The position numbers and the translations under genes are program-made. Below the pieces are notes generated by a model. The model saw only the letters and a program-made list of their open reading frames with translations. It was not told the DNA's origin and made no database searches. Shown piece after piece: positions 38,201 to 52,300 of a stretch of DNA of 64,000 nucleotides. Within the stretch, counting starts at the first letter, position 1; every line of letters starts with the position of its first letter. The stretch comes from Beroe ovata (Eukaryota; Ctenophora; Nuda; Beroida; Beroidae): assembly GCA_946803715.1 (NCBI GenBank), contig CAMPET010000321.1:1531-65530 (forward strand), written 5' to 3'.

Positions 38201-41200
38201 CACCTTCCATTTAGGTTCTATCACTATCAGTTGTCGTATCGAAGTTGATGCCCCTGTAGAAATGTAGAAGCTTGAGAAGTACCTACCTAGCACATTTCAT
38301 GTCAGCTTTTGCCTCGAATGTCAGCTTTTATGCCTCAGATGACACTGATATGAAATCTGAGTCTAGACAAGACGATAAGCAGATCTAATCAATCATTACA
38401 ATACCACTTTGACATTTGTCGCAATTCATGACATCTATCCCCGACTTATTTGACATGGTTCAGACCCCCCAGACCCCTAAACGACTTTTCTGGTCCTGTC
38501 GATCGGAGTAGTACCTACCTTGCCAATTGTTCTGTCTAGACTTCTGTAGTTAGATGGTTTTATTGTGGTTCGAGTGCTGGTTGCTATTAGAAATGAGATG
38601 TGTTGCTGGGGTGTTGCTATTATAATAGCAACTGCGCGTGTCAGCCTTGTTGTGTTGTTTATATGCTGCAAAATGTTGCAGTTTCCGACATATTACTCCT
38701 ACACTAAGAGCTACTACCTAATACCTATATGGTGGTCCTTATTGACGTGATTTCTGGCATCACACGACAAATTTAGTGAACACCTCAAGTCATGTGACTG
38801 TACGTAATGTACTTGCTGTTGACTTTATCACTGAAAGAAAGCTCCTAAATTCTTGCTTGTTGACCACTTACAATGCACCCCAGTTCTTTTGTTATCTTCC
38901 TAATACTCAAATACTTGTATTGCATAGCTTCAAATGGAAAAGTTTCATTTTCTGCTACCAGAAAAAGAAATATAGCCATGACTTCACTTAAAAACAATAG
39001 GTCTCTTTTTCATTCGTGTGTAGCTACGATCGTTTATGTTGAAGTACGTTTTAAGTACGTCATCCCACGTCATAGAGAGAGAAGCAATAAAGGTAATGCT
39101 GCAGCCCACGTGGTGTTTATTAATGGAGATAGCGCGTGGATGTACTACACTTTACCATCTTTATATCTCAACCTCATTTCTCGTGTTTTCACACGCCGCA
39201 CAATGTGTGTTCGTGAGCTATGCTAATCATCATCGTGATCATATTTCATCCACTTTAGTCTTAGATAGGAAAGTGCGGCACAGCGACCATTTTAAAGGAT
39301 AGGCATGACGTGTCCATTTTTAATTATTGTGCCTCAATATCGATATAAAAGTGTATCTATTCTCGATATTCTCGATCAAAACCATACACTTTTCTGGAAG
39401 TGTGTCACGATGTGTCACGATGTGTCTCTATTCAGGTAATTATATCACAGACCAGTGGGGTCACCATATACAACGCTCTCAACAGACCCTCACGCGCGTC
39501 GCACCTAGCCCCTTGCCCATGGCGATGTTATTATCTCATCTACGTTTAAATCATCTTCGTTTACCTCCCGTCCCATTGTCACGGCTGTCAGTTTCCTCTT
39601 TGAACCAAGCGCTGACCACGGATTGTCACTCAATCATAGTTCTCGCTTTTGTCATTTTGAAATGTCTCCACCAGTCTCAAACTGTCTCTTTCTGTTGTGT
39701 TAAATGTCTCCCACTAGTCTACGATAGTCTCTTTGACACACATATCAGTACCTGCGCGCAATGGGTTTTTTACTAATTCAATAATGGGATAACGTGACAC
39801 TTTTTCTTGACACCTATGCCGGGTCATTGTTAGACAATATATCGGGCAATTACTACCGACTTCACACCAATTATCTTATTCTCGGGTAAATTATACTATC
39901 AGCAGTTTCATGGGTCTTGTGATAAGTTTCAGAACTTACAGTGACTTTTTTCGAGGGAATCGCAGCCGTTTCCCACGACAGCTTGACTGGTAGAAGTATC
40001 TCCAATTTTTGTTGCATCCAAACTTTTCCATCGGCTCATTTTTATATTTCTGGTTGTAGATTCACGGCGAAGTTAGCAATTTTCAGCATCTTTTTCGATA
40101 CCTAACGCGACAAAATAGTGAAATATTGATGCTACCATTTATAATAGTAGATCGTATCACGAACAAACTCTTGACTTGAGCTTATAAGAAGATGTGTATA
40201 CATATCTCTCTGATCTATCATAGCATCACATACATATCGTATCTAAAAATAGAAATGATGTAATATATTGTGTTATCAGTACCTGCTATAAGTATAATAC
40301 CGTAGCTTGATCATGGCAATGTCACATATCATAATATCATAGTCTTATCTCATACGTTGTGTCGCTTACAATATCGATGCTGCTTTATCGGTGTTCTTGG
40401 CGACTTGCCACGTCTGGATCAAGTTCAAACTCAGTGGGATGTTCTCCACAGCACTATACCTACTCGTCCCATTTCTTATGAACGTTCAAACTTCTAGCTG
40501 TGTGTTAGCTGTAATTTGTAATTGATCTAGGTCAAGGAGATTTTCAAAGTTGTCAGATATTACGTTTCTTATTCCCGACTTCACAATAATTAGGCTGTGT
40601 GATGTAATCGAATTAACAAACGAGAGAGGGATTCAAGTTGGGGAACTCTATTTGAAATTAATTAGCTCCAATATGCACCTGACCATGTTGGCTCTCGTCC
40701 AAATCCTGCCAAAAACCCATCACGTACAGCTTAGCTGCGCCAGAAAGTCCATCGCCGGAAGTGTAACTTCTATTCAGCCTTCACCCGCGTGACTAGTTAT
40801 TTTTGCCAATTCTACTTCCGAGACACTTGGTTTTCATTCCCGATTGCGCTAGACACACTTTACCATGGTTGAATTCATGCTCTGAAAAGCGAAACAGAAC
40901 TGGAGTTGAAGTAAAACTTCCAGTCACGAGGTGATGCATGATGGGCGAGTTCTGCCTCGCCCTCCCAATCCTAATAATCCAATTATCCTAATCCAATTGT
41001 CGCCAATTCATAACAATTATGATACTTAACACAGCATAATAACCTCGTCTATTTAGCTACGAATTTTTCTCGTGATTTAAAACGACTTTTGTTTTATGAT
41101 ATTTCATTTGATTCTTTACCATCTTTACATGTCTGTGAAAATCAAAGTATTTATCACTTTTTGAGCAGTTCAAATCAATTTTCATAGTTATGCCATTGAA

Positions 41201-41538
41201 CTGTTGATAAAAAGCAAGATACGAGCTTTTAGTTCATAGCTTCATTCTTCAATCTGATTTTGTCGAGTGAAACATGAGCACAAACATCGCGTGATAATCT
41301 TCTCCTTGAAATTATTCTCTTTGGTCTACTTATCACTGCAATTTGATCTATCCTTAGGAAATGTAGGTACTTTCCATGAAACATCGGGAAAATTCTAACC
41401 TTTTACTCGATGTTGCTCCCTATAATTCGTGTGTATGTGTGTTATCCCGTTCATCAAACCTGCCACCATATCATACAGCCCGCCGCGTATTGCGTATAAT
41501 ATATTGTTAACCCGCCGCCTATTTTAGCAGTATATATT
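22139..41538. other. No gene seen; about 19 kb of AT-rich intergenic DNA
   Basis: I found no exon chain or protein family here on either strand. It holds a (TC)n run at 26192-26228, a short CA run near 36679-36720, three ATTGAGTACGTG copies at about 32389-32445, a TGACGTCA site at 33979-33986 and many CACGTG sites (for example 22574, 22660, 22715, 32010, 34860, 36139, 36575, 36605, 38115, 39107). Several frames exceed 100 codons but are compositionally random. Small exons or noncoding RNA genes could be missed. Confidence 0.55.
26192..26228. repeat. (TC)n microsatellite
   Basis: A pure CT run of about 37 bp in the gene-poor region. Confidence 0.93.
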
Positions 41539-44500
41539 ATGACCAACAAGAGACGGAAGGAAGAACCACCTGCATCCTCTTCCAGCGACCAGGACTCCAC
41601 CCCTTTCTCCATTCCTCACATACAGTGAGTACTTTCTATCATTCATATTCATATATCCTTCATATTCATTGCGATTCCCGCGATTTGGGTAGGCAAATTT
41701 TTCTTTTCCATCCTCTATTCCACATATCATCGTTTACAATGATACATGGTTGTTTTAGGGCAGATAGGTATTTAAACCTAAATTGCTCATTTAGCTCGTT
41801 AAGTTAAAAAGAATCAATTTAATAAAAGTTCGCTTTCACTTTGTGTATCAAATTATTTGCCAAAACTCGAGGGAGCATTTTCATGTGATGGTCACGTGAT
41901 ACCCAACTATAGTTGTGAGTCACGTGATCTCAACAACACTTTTCATCTCAACAACATCTCTTATTAATCGCGATGTTTTCTGCTCTCAGGGTTGAAAGAA
42001 GCAGAAACTCGCGTCGAGATAACAGTCGTAGATACGATTCAGGTAAATTTCATCTTGTCAAAAATATGTCAAAATTTTAAGAATCGCTAATAAAGCTGTC
42101 AAAATGACAAATGTTTGTGGTTGATGATTTTCTTAGAAAACAACACCCGCTTCATTATGTATTGTCCAAATCCTGACAAAACATTGACATCACCATCCCA
42201 TGCCTCATTTCTGGCACTCACCCAAATCCCACCCCCACCTTTATCAGCTATCTATGACACATATGCTATCTATGACACCCCCTATGACACCTATGCAATC
42301 TACGCTATCTATGACACCCCCTATGACACCTATGCTATCTATGACACCCCCTATGACACCTATGCGATGTGACCCTGCACTGTGATAACATTCAGGTATA
42401 CATTCAGGCGTGGGTGACTCTCTGGGCGACGATGAACTAGCGTCCTTCCTCCTTGACACCCCTTTCGAGGAGTTGGAAGACGTGTTTGATGCTGTTGACC
42501 AGCAAGAGGTAAGGATCAGGCACTCAGAGATCTGGGGAGTGGGGTATTGTAAAATACTTGAATTATCATGAGCAATGAGCAGATCGGAGCTGTATTCTCG
42601 AAATTATCCTCCTCAACACAGCTGCTGCCGCTTGTGAATTATGTTTCTCGATACCCTTCCATCTGACACATCACCATCCCTCCAATCTCAGGCCCTCATC
42701 GTGGACTCCCATCCCTTCTCCACCTCCACACCTAACAACTCCAGACCAAGTCGGCTCCACCACCATCACTCGTGGTCCACCAGTAGTAGCAGGACCCCTG
42801 GGGAGGAGTCCCAACGATTAGCACCGCCGCACGACTTCCACCGGGAAAACGGTAAGTGTTGTATCATTAATATAGTACACAACAGTACACGGTAGTACAC
42901 AATAGTACACGGTAGTACACAATAGTAAACGCTGACTTGTGTCATATTAGCGGTGAATGAGAGTTTTCGCAGAGAAAACTGCAAGTGATTATTCCTGAAA
43001 TTTTCCATTTTTTCAAAACTTACCCCGTGGCTATTTCAGGAGTTCTGACGCCTCGGTCGTATCAACGACTCCGGTGCATATCCGAGGGAAGTAACGAGGA
43101 TTTCCAGGAGGAATTTACCCACGGTGAGTCTAGAGGATTAGCGGGATAAATCGCGAGACCCCGTGTTGTGTCTCAAACTGAGACTTGGATTGAAACTTAA
43201 TTTGAGAGCTTATTAGTCTGAGATTTGGCGACTTGGTTGGTGCTTCTGAACTTCATGTTTCGATGGATATTTCACTGCTTCACAGATCACTGTGAGAGAT
43301 TACAATTCCATTGATGCGTGAAATTCAGTTACTATTCAAATCGACATGACCAGAGAGTGTGCCGGTTATCACCATTTGTCATCGGAGTTCGTCAAATCTT
43401 TCCAAGTTTATTTCCATGTTCATAGTTCTATCGTATTGTCCTTCACGACATTTTACCATGTGTGTGTGTGCGTGAATTTGTCATCCCGCGCCAAAATTCG
43501 AGACAATATCGTGATATTTACATGACAAATGGGCATATATCCTCAAGATTACAATATTTCCTTGACAAAATGTAATGGTACTGCATGAAAAACTGTGTTA
43601 ACTATGCAACATGGCAATTTACCAATACTTTATAGCATTAGTGTCATATCTTGACAAATGTCATGAAAATATCTCAGCAAAAACAGTAATCTCTCGGCCC
43701 TCCCTCCCTATCTTGATCAAATTCGCGCCATTTCTGTGAATGAGTTTTTGGATCTTTGTCAATTAGAAGGAGTGACATTTATTACGCATTTGTCAACCTG
43801 CATTATATTGTAAATTTCGCGTGTCATCATTATGGTTCCCGGCAATTGACAAGTTTCTAACCTCCCAACCAATAAGAGTCCTCAATCTGGTGTTCACGTG
43901 TTTGTTCAAGAGTTCTCAAGTCACGTGATTTAAAGTCACGTGATTGTGCAAGCCGCATGATTGGCCAATAATGATGGGAATCTGTTGCAAACTACTCCAT
44001 TAGGTACAGGTACTATTCAGGCACCTCTATTGCGTTAGGTGGGGGTAGTTGACTATTCACTCATTATTTCATAATGGTCTGCTTTACACGCGGTCACGGC
44101 ATGATCAATGTCGACTCTTGACAATTCAATTAATTCTCTCCCCTGGCAAATGAATAAATTATGCAACACCTTAGAATGACTTTGACAAGTTGCGAATTCA
44201 TTACTTATTGCAATGAATAATCAAGTTAAGTCGGACTCGCACTTGCCTACTTGTTTTAAAACTGAAGATAACGGTCAACACTTTAGTTGTGTGATGACAC
44301 TTCTAATCAAAAAGATACGGGAGATTTGGCGAAATGCCAGATCAGTTAGTGGGAAATGAGTATAAACTGGAAGTTGATAAATGTCAAGTACACCACATTC
44401 CCAACTGCCGACGTGTCGCGGATTTTAGAAATGAATTGCCACCATAGCGTGGCTTAAATCATCACCACACGTAACAGCTGGTTTGAGTTGAAATATTTGA

Positions 44501-45174
44501 AGAAACAATGTCGATTGGTCAGCATTTTATAGATTCCCTTCATCTTACATCATCAAACTAGTAACAGAGGAGTCTAAAACACTGAAATATCATTCTACTA
44601 TAGTACTATGAACTGCGCGCCGGAGCATTGCGCGCGCCGGAGCTGATTTGGATACCGAACTGCCTCCACCTACCTCATTATCATTATTATAATGACATTA
44701 TTTCAGGCGTTCTCAGTCACCCTGACATCCAAGCTGATGTCATCGCTATCAGACTGGGAGTCATCGCTAACCAGCTCAACAACCACTACTACAGATCATC
44801 CTCGGCCCCCGCCTCCCTGAGGTCCCTCCGGGGTCCCACGCCCCGGACGCTCACCAGCAGGGCCCCCCTCGGCGGAGAGGACAGTAGGGCCTTGGAGGAG
44901 ATAGCAGAGCGGTTGAGTGCGTTTGGGACTCTGATTGATAACCACTACTTCAGAAAACCTACCTTCATTCAGGTAGTACTGAGTCACGTGACACGCGATG
45001 GGACTGCTTAACTGTGACAAAGTATCGAGAGTTATAGTTCTCGAGGATGTTGTGCTTAGATGATGCGAATTCGTCCATATGTAACGGTTTTTTCCATTTC
45101 AGACGCATCAGAACCTACTGTTTGGCTGTGTTGCAGCGGCTGCGGTTGCTTACTACCTCTACAAGCGGTGGTGA
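41539..45174 (+). CDS. Tail-anchored protein with two BH3-like motifs (candidate BH3-only protein)
   Basis: Seven exons: 41539-41624, 41990-42042, 42408-42508, 42692-42851, 43040-43123, 44707-44972 and 45103-45174 (TGA). They give 273 aa, every junction in phase. The N-terminal 160 residues look disordered (Ser-rich, HHHH, acidic DELASFLLDTPFEELEDVFD). Exon 6 encodes two similar amphipathic helices: IAIRLGVIANQLNNHYY (174-190) and IAERLSAFGTLIDNHYF (227-243). Both align with the BIM-type BH3 core (I-A-x-x-L-x-x-[I/F]-[G/A]-x-x-h..N..Y), but the usual Asp after Gly is Asn or Thr. The last exon encodes LLFGCVAAAAVAYYLYKRW, a short hydrophobic tail ending in basic residues, as in mitochondrial/ER tail-anchored proteins. 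BH3-only proteins trigger apoptosis by binding BCL-2 family grooves at mitochondria. That role is inferred. Gene structure is firm, family assignment moderate. Confidence 0.85.
42241..42370. repeat. Minisatellite of CTATGACACC-type units
   Basis: About 30-bp units made of CTATGACACC and CCTATGACAC / CTATGCTAT blocks, repeated three to four times. It lies in intron 2 of the BH3-like gene, ending about 25 bp before the exon 3 acceptor. It could vary in length between individuals. Confidence 0.85.
42873..42927. repeat. 10-bp tandem repeat AATAGTACAC / GGTAGTACAC
   Basis: Alternating 10-bp units in intron 4 of the BH3-like gene, starting about 20 bp after the donor. The near-palindromic GTAC core makes it self-complementary. 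Confidence 0.8.
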
Positions 45175-47944
45175 AGTGACGTCATAGAGAGAAATGACAT
45201 CGTCTTATTTGATGACGTCATCTTTTTGAGTGAGCAATCTAGTCACGAGACTATAAAATAGAATGTGGAACCTGAAACTTGTCTGAAGAGTAACCATAAC
45301 CCTATGGCCTATAATTGCATACCTATTGCATACTATGACACTCTATGCCATGATGACGAAATATTATTATGTAATGGCATAATAATGATAATTATGAGCT
45401 TGTTTTCTAATTTTATATGACACTCTATAATTTATGATATTGATATGTCGATAATGATAATGTTGATTGTATCCTCTACCAGCTTTATAACCCTGATTTC
45501 ACATCTACATTATAATACATCACAATTATATCAGCTTTAAATTATTTCACTTCTCGGCTAAGTTCTCAATCGGACGGAAAATTTAGCGAAATTTCATATG
45601 TGACGTTTTTTTCTTCGAAAATTAATGAAAACTCATACGCACAGCTTTTTCATAAAATTAAATCGCTGGTTTGCACCCGATCGGGAACTTTTTGCCACCC
45701 TCTCACAATTATACACCCCCTCACATGCAGACAACCGGTGATCTTTTCATTGATCGTATAACTTGATCAACAATTGATCGTTAATTGGCCTTTCCTCTAC
45801 ATGCTATTAAATATTATATATGATATCGTATGTGTTATTTAACGATAATTGTGCTGGGAATTTTACATTTTTGTAAATCCAGAAATACGGTTTTAGCTAT
45901 AATGATCAAGTCAAGAATGTTTCGAGTGACGTTCGCAAGAGAGCAATTGTTGTAGAAAATAAGTAAAGATATATTTCGGACAGTTTCTTCAATAAACAAC
46001 AGCTGCAGAAAAGTTTATTTTTTCGACAAATAATTAGATACCTCAATTAGAGTGTTGATTATTTAAAAAGTGTGTTGTTCGATATATTACAATATTCTTG
46101 TTAGCTAATTGCTATATTATCATGTATGTAGTTGTACTTAACGTTTACGTTTGCTTACCGTAATGAAAATGATTTCCAAAAGTAAGGTGTTCCAAGGGAA
46201 TTGATCTGATGATTTTGAGTGCTTGATTTGTAATCATATTTCTTGTTTGTAATCATGTTTCTTGTTCAAAGTTCGGGAGAAATGATCGTCGGTTTTTGTT
46301 GCGAAAAGCACTTTTCAACTGAATTGTGAGTCTCATGCTTTTACTAATTACTATGTTCTAGACTCTAGCTGGGCTGGTCATCTATGATTAATGGTGAAAT
46401 TCTTGGAGTGACATTCCTGTAGTTATTTGTTTCAATTCTCAACGTTTCATGAAAATATCGTGGCGCTGGAAATGGCTGGTGAATTGCCTGGCAAAGGTTG
46501 GAGATCACTGCCACGAGATTTTCTTTATAAGAACATATATAAGTTTCCTGTAATAATCATTTGCGTGANCATCTTTACTTTACTCAGAGAATTTCAGCTA
46601 TTTGACGTCGCAGCATTTTTGTCCATTATGGCAACTTGTTTCTGCTAGTTTCAGAACAAATGTGAGGATATATTTTGTTTGGTCTGCTTATCGAAGCAGA
46701 GTTAAAAAGAAAAGATGCATTTTTTCTTCAAAAATATGATTTATTTTACAGCAAACCTCTTTCCAAACGTAGCTGTGGTTTAACGTGTTAGACTGCCGTG
46801 AATGAGTTACATAACATTAAATTGCACTTTTTGTTGATTATTATGATCTCACGATTGACTTATTTGCTTTCTTTTTATCGACGTTGAGAATTGATTCGGT
46901 TTAGTTGACACGGTGACATTTTAAAACCAGGTTGATTTTGTCTCTTTCCTGTCTTTTTTAAACTCATGCTCAATACCATACTATTGATAGTTTTTATTTG
47001 TATGTGTTTTCTCAACTGCCTGTGATTGTTTGTTTGCGACAAAATATCACTTTCATTGAGTGAAGGAGTGGTATGTAACAATGTTTGATTAAATTATTAT
47101 GGGATAACTGCAAACCTCACTCGACATGATTTAAACGGAAAATATGCGTGAAATTCTCCTCGGTTTTGTGTTAAGTGGGGTTTCTAGTTCAAGTACGGAA
47201 TTTCAAGTTCATTCCTTTCAAATTTTTTGATAACAAAATTCTACCCGAACCTATTTCATATTTGAAATTCTGTACAACTTTCTAACGCTGCCGCTTGAGT
47301 ACTGTTTCTTTCTTATTTTGATAACTGTCTAGGTCACTACTACTTACAATATGTAAGCTGAGTTGTGAAAATTGTGAAAATATTTGAAGATACGCTTTCC
47401 CATACTGCTAGACTTCGTGTAAAGGTGTAAATCCTACTCATAACTATGCATTTTGTACTATTATTATGATTGAAAACTATTTGTGCTCCTTTCAAAGTGT
47501 ATAATTATGTATCAACGGATCAGGGAAGAGGTAAACTCAATTCTGTATCGATCCAAAATTATAACCCTCCCAAATTTGTGAGTTTATGCCTATTTCCTGG
47601 TTCAACCATTTCCCTACTGTCCTGATGATGAAGTCCATCAATTATTGTAGCCTTTGCGTGATTGATTTTTCAGGGGCTGTGGAAAATGTTTCTAGGTGAG
47701 AGTGCGATTATTGTTTGATATACATTTTATAATCATTGTTTGGTTGAATTAACAATCATGTGGCCTTACTGCCTTCATCTTAAAGAAGTTCAACTATGCA
47801 ACTTTGGTTATTCAGTGTTGGAAAAGGCGGGTTGTCAACTTGCCAACAAGGTCGTATCAATTTTCGCGTCAACGGCAAAATATCATTCCAAGGACGCCGA
47901 GCGCGGGCGACATGTGACATCTTTATGATCTTTATCGCGCGCAA

Positions 47945-47976
47945 AAGCCGCGCAGAAAGTAAATTGTGCGCGGCTT
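47945..47976. repeat. GC-rich hairpin
   Basis: AAGCCGCGCA (47945-47954) and TGCGCGGCTT (47967-47976) form a perfect 10-bp stem with a 12-nt loop, next to TCGCGCGC. It belongs with the other GCGCGC palindromes of the window. Confidence 0.65.
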
Positions 47977-48009
47977 AAGCATGCTAAAGGATGTACTGTA
48001 TGCGAAGAA

Positions 48010-48015
48010 TTTATT
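48010..48015 (-). terminator. AATAAA poly(A) signal, probably of the SLC10A7-like gene
   Basis: Minus-strand AATAAA about 320 nt past the stop at 48333. A plausible 3' end signal by position and sequence only. Confidence 0.4.
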
Positions 48016-48332
48016 TCGAAATTGGTTCTTTGTATAAATTTGGCTGACTCCATTTATACCAGAATTTGGATTATCCAAAAGATGATAAAGTTTGCTAAAT
48101 TACAGAAACACGTATAAATTGGTCTTATGTACAAGTACAACTGATAGCTAAGGATCGATCTGAATCAAGAAATACTGAATAGATCATAAGTCGGTAGAAT
48201 AATTAAAAATCAGTCGTAAAGCGTAAAAGTTAATAAATAAATATGCTATTATCTTATAAAAACAGTTATTGAATCTATTGTGACAACATCACTGAACATA
48301 TATCATAATCAAACTTAAATACTGAATTAACT

Positions 48333-49342
48333 TTACGAAGTTTCATCATTGTCAAGCGAAACGTCGTGGTACACATTTTCGTTTGCCCCCACCACACCCA
48401 TCTCGACTCTCACATCCTTAGCGCCGACTTCATTCTCAGTACCGGCGTCTTTCGCATTCGTTAAAAGATGTGGCCCTGACTGAAACAAAAGAGGTATACA
48501 ACAGGCGTCGTAAGGACAAAAACATAGTATCAAGATCAACATTGGTGATATTCAATGTTGCAACATCCCAATTTGAGACACCTAAGAAAAACATGCACGG
48601 GTTTTTTGCCGATTTTTCCCAATCCCGAATTACCTGCGTTTCATCTGTCCGCCACTTTACACAACACGCCGGCAGGCACGCCGGGAAAAGCTGCGTGTTT
48701 TTGAGTGGCTCGAGCAGGAACGAGTCGACTAACATCTGTAGAGGGTGAGCCACAAAACATGGTAGCAAAATGAGAGCTTGGTCACCTGTAACAGTTATAG
48801 TCAGTGATAGTTTAGTTTGGTAAAATGGTCCAGCCCCATAATAGTCAAGGGTTTGCTGAGAATGGTAATTTTTTGCAAAATGGTAAGTTCACAAAATATG
48901 GTTATTCTATTGTACGATGGTCCTCCTAATGCATATGTTATTTATAGAATTTGATGGGCGCGCGCGCATCTATTCATTATTTTAACTCATGGGGTCTTTG
49001 ATCACGGGCAGTACACGTGACTGGAACATCACTCAAACGTACACCCCAAAAACAATTATGGCAGGTGTATGTGGCAACGTGTCCATCACGTGCCCCGTAC
49101 TTTCTCGTGTCACGTGACAACGGCGGCTGGTCCAATAAGATTGCGCGTTCTCATCAGTAAATGCAGCTTTCTTTTGTCTCACAACGTCATACATATATAA
49201 ATGGGTTCAAAATAGCAGTATATTGAGAATTGAAGTTGTGTGCGATTGTGTGTGTGTGTGTGTGTGTGTGNNNNNNNNNNNNNNNNNNNNNNNNNNNNNN
49301 NNNNNNNNNNNNNNNNNNNNNNNNNNNNTGTTTTTGTTTGTT

Positions 49343-49382
<40 letters not shown>

Positions 49383-52300
49383 TGTTTGTGTGTGTGTGTC
49401 TCTCTCCCTCTCTCTCGATTTATCATAATGTTACAGATTCTGGGGGCTGAGAATCGACAAGGTACCCCTCAACAACGTATCTAAAGAACTAATTGTCGCT
49501 CAATACTTGCTCAGAGAACTTATTGTCGCTCAACCATTGCGTTATAATAAACCAGACAATTCCATCGTACGTTATTCTACTCAGTCATATTCGTATCAGC
49601 AAATCTAGAACTTTCTGCTCGAGCGACTTCGTCCCCAGTTTAACTGGATCTACCATAGTTGAAAACGAACGTATTTCCAGGCATATATGGTTCGAATCAC
49701 AGCATCGTGTCACAACTGCTTAACCTCTTTTCTCTACGAGGAAACGTGTTCAATGAACATGAACTTCCGTGGTTTCATATGGGAGTTATTGCTTACCCAC
49801 TTCGATCGCACGCTATGAAACTGCAGTTCCTAGTTTGACTATGATATTATCGACTAATCCCCCTCTCTCTCCGGCAATTTAGAAAGCTCGACCTGAAGTT
49901 GTACAATAGATGGAAGTTCCACTTTCATTGATCGAATTATAACAGCTCCCAGGACTGATCAAAGGGCAGCGACCACGAAGGTTTCAGTTGACTGCTCTTT
50001 GCTTGTGTGTGTTATCAATACTGGATGGTCTACTAAGATCCAACCTCTTTTGACAAAACAGCGACATCTTGGCATTGCATCCACTTTTTAAGAAGCACTC
50101 AAACAGGCGAATTGATAGTTTTCTGATACTCGCTTATTACGCTAGATGTTCTCCCTTTATAACAAAAAACAAGTTTCCTCCCTTACTTTTTCCTCCCTTA
50201 CTTCTCATTTTGTGCCCATCAGTATATTTCGAGTAATTCATTGATAGGCACCCTACTATATATGCAGGCGGCAGTTTTGAGACAGATAAAGTACCTCTTC
50301 GGTCACTTTCTCTTGGTATCAGCATGGAAAGTAATGTTCATCACATTGCACTTTTATTATAATCAAGAGTGACGTAAACCGGCCTGATAATTATAGTGGT
50401 TGCAATTATAACTTCCCAGACAAACAAGGAGACACACGGACACTCGCGCATACACTCGCACACACTCACACACACTCACACACACTCACAAACACACACA
50501 CACACACACACACACAGANCTTTCCGTTTTCAAAACCGCGTTGCAAAAACACCTTGATACGATCCCTGATCGTCCTCCGATTGCGGGTTACGGTGTTGAA
50601 CACAACAACAGTCTCCTCAACTACGGTGGTGCCGCTCAAGGGATGGCCAGCTAGTCTTACTACGAATCTACCACAAGTAACAAGTAAGTAAACACCTATA
50701 ATTTTTAAAAATTTGATGTTAATTTAAGGTGTGACCGAGCGTTCTATTAATAGCTAAGTCTATCGCACCACAAAGTGTGTCTTCAGTCTGTGTGGGCGCG
50801 GAGAGAGATGGTTATTAAGTGGGTTATCATCTCCATCACACAATGTGTGTCAATGCTCACTCCCCCTCACACACACACACACACTCCCTCGCCCACGACA
50901 CAGACTATTATTATATTGACCGCGACCGGCCCTGGTCACGACTCTAGATCTAGATATTATAAAGTGCGTGACGTGAAATCTATTCGTTATTTTCCATGTT
51001 TTGTATACAACCATGCAAACTGCATTTTATAAAATTCATGCCCTCATGGTTACTGGCGCGGACTACTTGCGCACGACTTTCGTATCATAAGAATTTTCCC
51101 AGCTAACCCCCTTGGTGTTCAGTTTGTGTCGGAGACTTCGTGTGACTTTCTATCTCAGGCTGTCAAAAAGTCGCAGCCACCTCCCTCTGCAGCAAACCAA
51201 TCTCTTGTTATCGCGAGAGATGATTCCTGCTTATAATATCGAGTGTTTTCCTACCTAGTTCCTCGGGAAGGGCTGATGCCATGGCTGCAGTAAGGACCAG
51301 CGTCTTCTGCGAGCATAATATCATCATAACTACTGCTTGCGACCTGAGAATGATGACGTCATAAAGAGCAATGAAGGGATGGAACATTCATCTCGCAAAT
51401 TGTTCGTCTCACTCTAAGAAATCTCACGTGAATTTGGTTTCTTTGTATTTGAATTAGGGCGAAAAGTCTGAATATATTATATGCCCATGATAATGTAGCG
51501 AGTGAGAGCTAAGATAGTATAATTAAGTTAAAATTGTCCGATAATAACGTGCTAATCCTCGCAAAGAAAGTATTTTGACGATAAAATATAAATACCTTAC
51601 GTTGCTATAGCAACGAAAAAAGCAACCCTATATTAGTATAGGGTGTTTGTGACGTGATTAATGATTATTGATTACTTTTGTGACGTGTGCCAAGGAGAGT
51701 AAACCTTCGCAAGCAACTCGTTTAGTATCTGGGGGATTGAGCACAATATACACGCGACATTAACGTGCGTTGACATTGTTCGCCACCTCATGCACTCACG
51801 TTACTGTGAGAGCTTTCTTCGACGATTTGAGCATTCGTTTGACAACGAAATAGGTCTGATCAACTGCAAACTATAGGTTTATCTGCTTTCACTTTCTTTG
51901 CTGCACATTCGAAAATGGCTCAGCACTCTAAGAATTGATTCAAAGAATTGATTCTCATATATCCTGTTTTGCTCAATTAATCCAGTTCATTGATTACCAT
52001 ACGACGAGAGAGCTATCCTATTCGCCAGGAGCTCATTTACTCGACCTTTGTTCAGCTTCAACTGCACTTCTTCAATTATGGATTGTCAATTAATTCATTC
52101 TCGAATACCGCTCCCCCTCGAAAAAAAAAATATATTGTGTTAATTTACCGTCCCTGAAATGAAATTGAAATGCCCTTTTCCGGTTAACACGATCATACCT
52201 CTTTGTCAGCGGAGTATTTAAAATTCAATTGAACACTCTCACCATTTCACGCAGCCCCCTATATACAGCATGTCAAAGTTTCCTTGCAGTATTCCGTGCA

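Larger units (their letters stand above)
45175..48332. other. Intergenic, no gene seen
   Basis: 3' flank of the BH3-like gene and 3' flank of the oppositely oriented SLC10A7-like gene. AT-rich. Apart from a CRE-like TGACGTCA near 45178 and a GC-rich hairpin at 47945-47976, nothing is recognised. Confidence 0.6.

Noticed and set aside
39327-39776. 149-codon plus ORF
   Set aside because: Non-ATG start, no recognisable domain, no neighbouring exons.
49684-49700. GGTTCGAATC resembling a tRNA T-arm
   Set aside because: No acceptor stem, D-arm or anticodon arm at the right distance.
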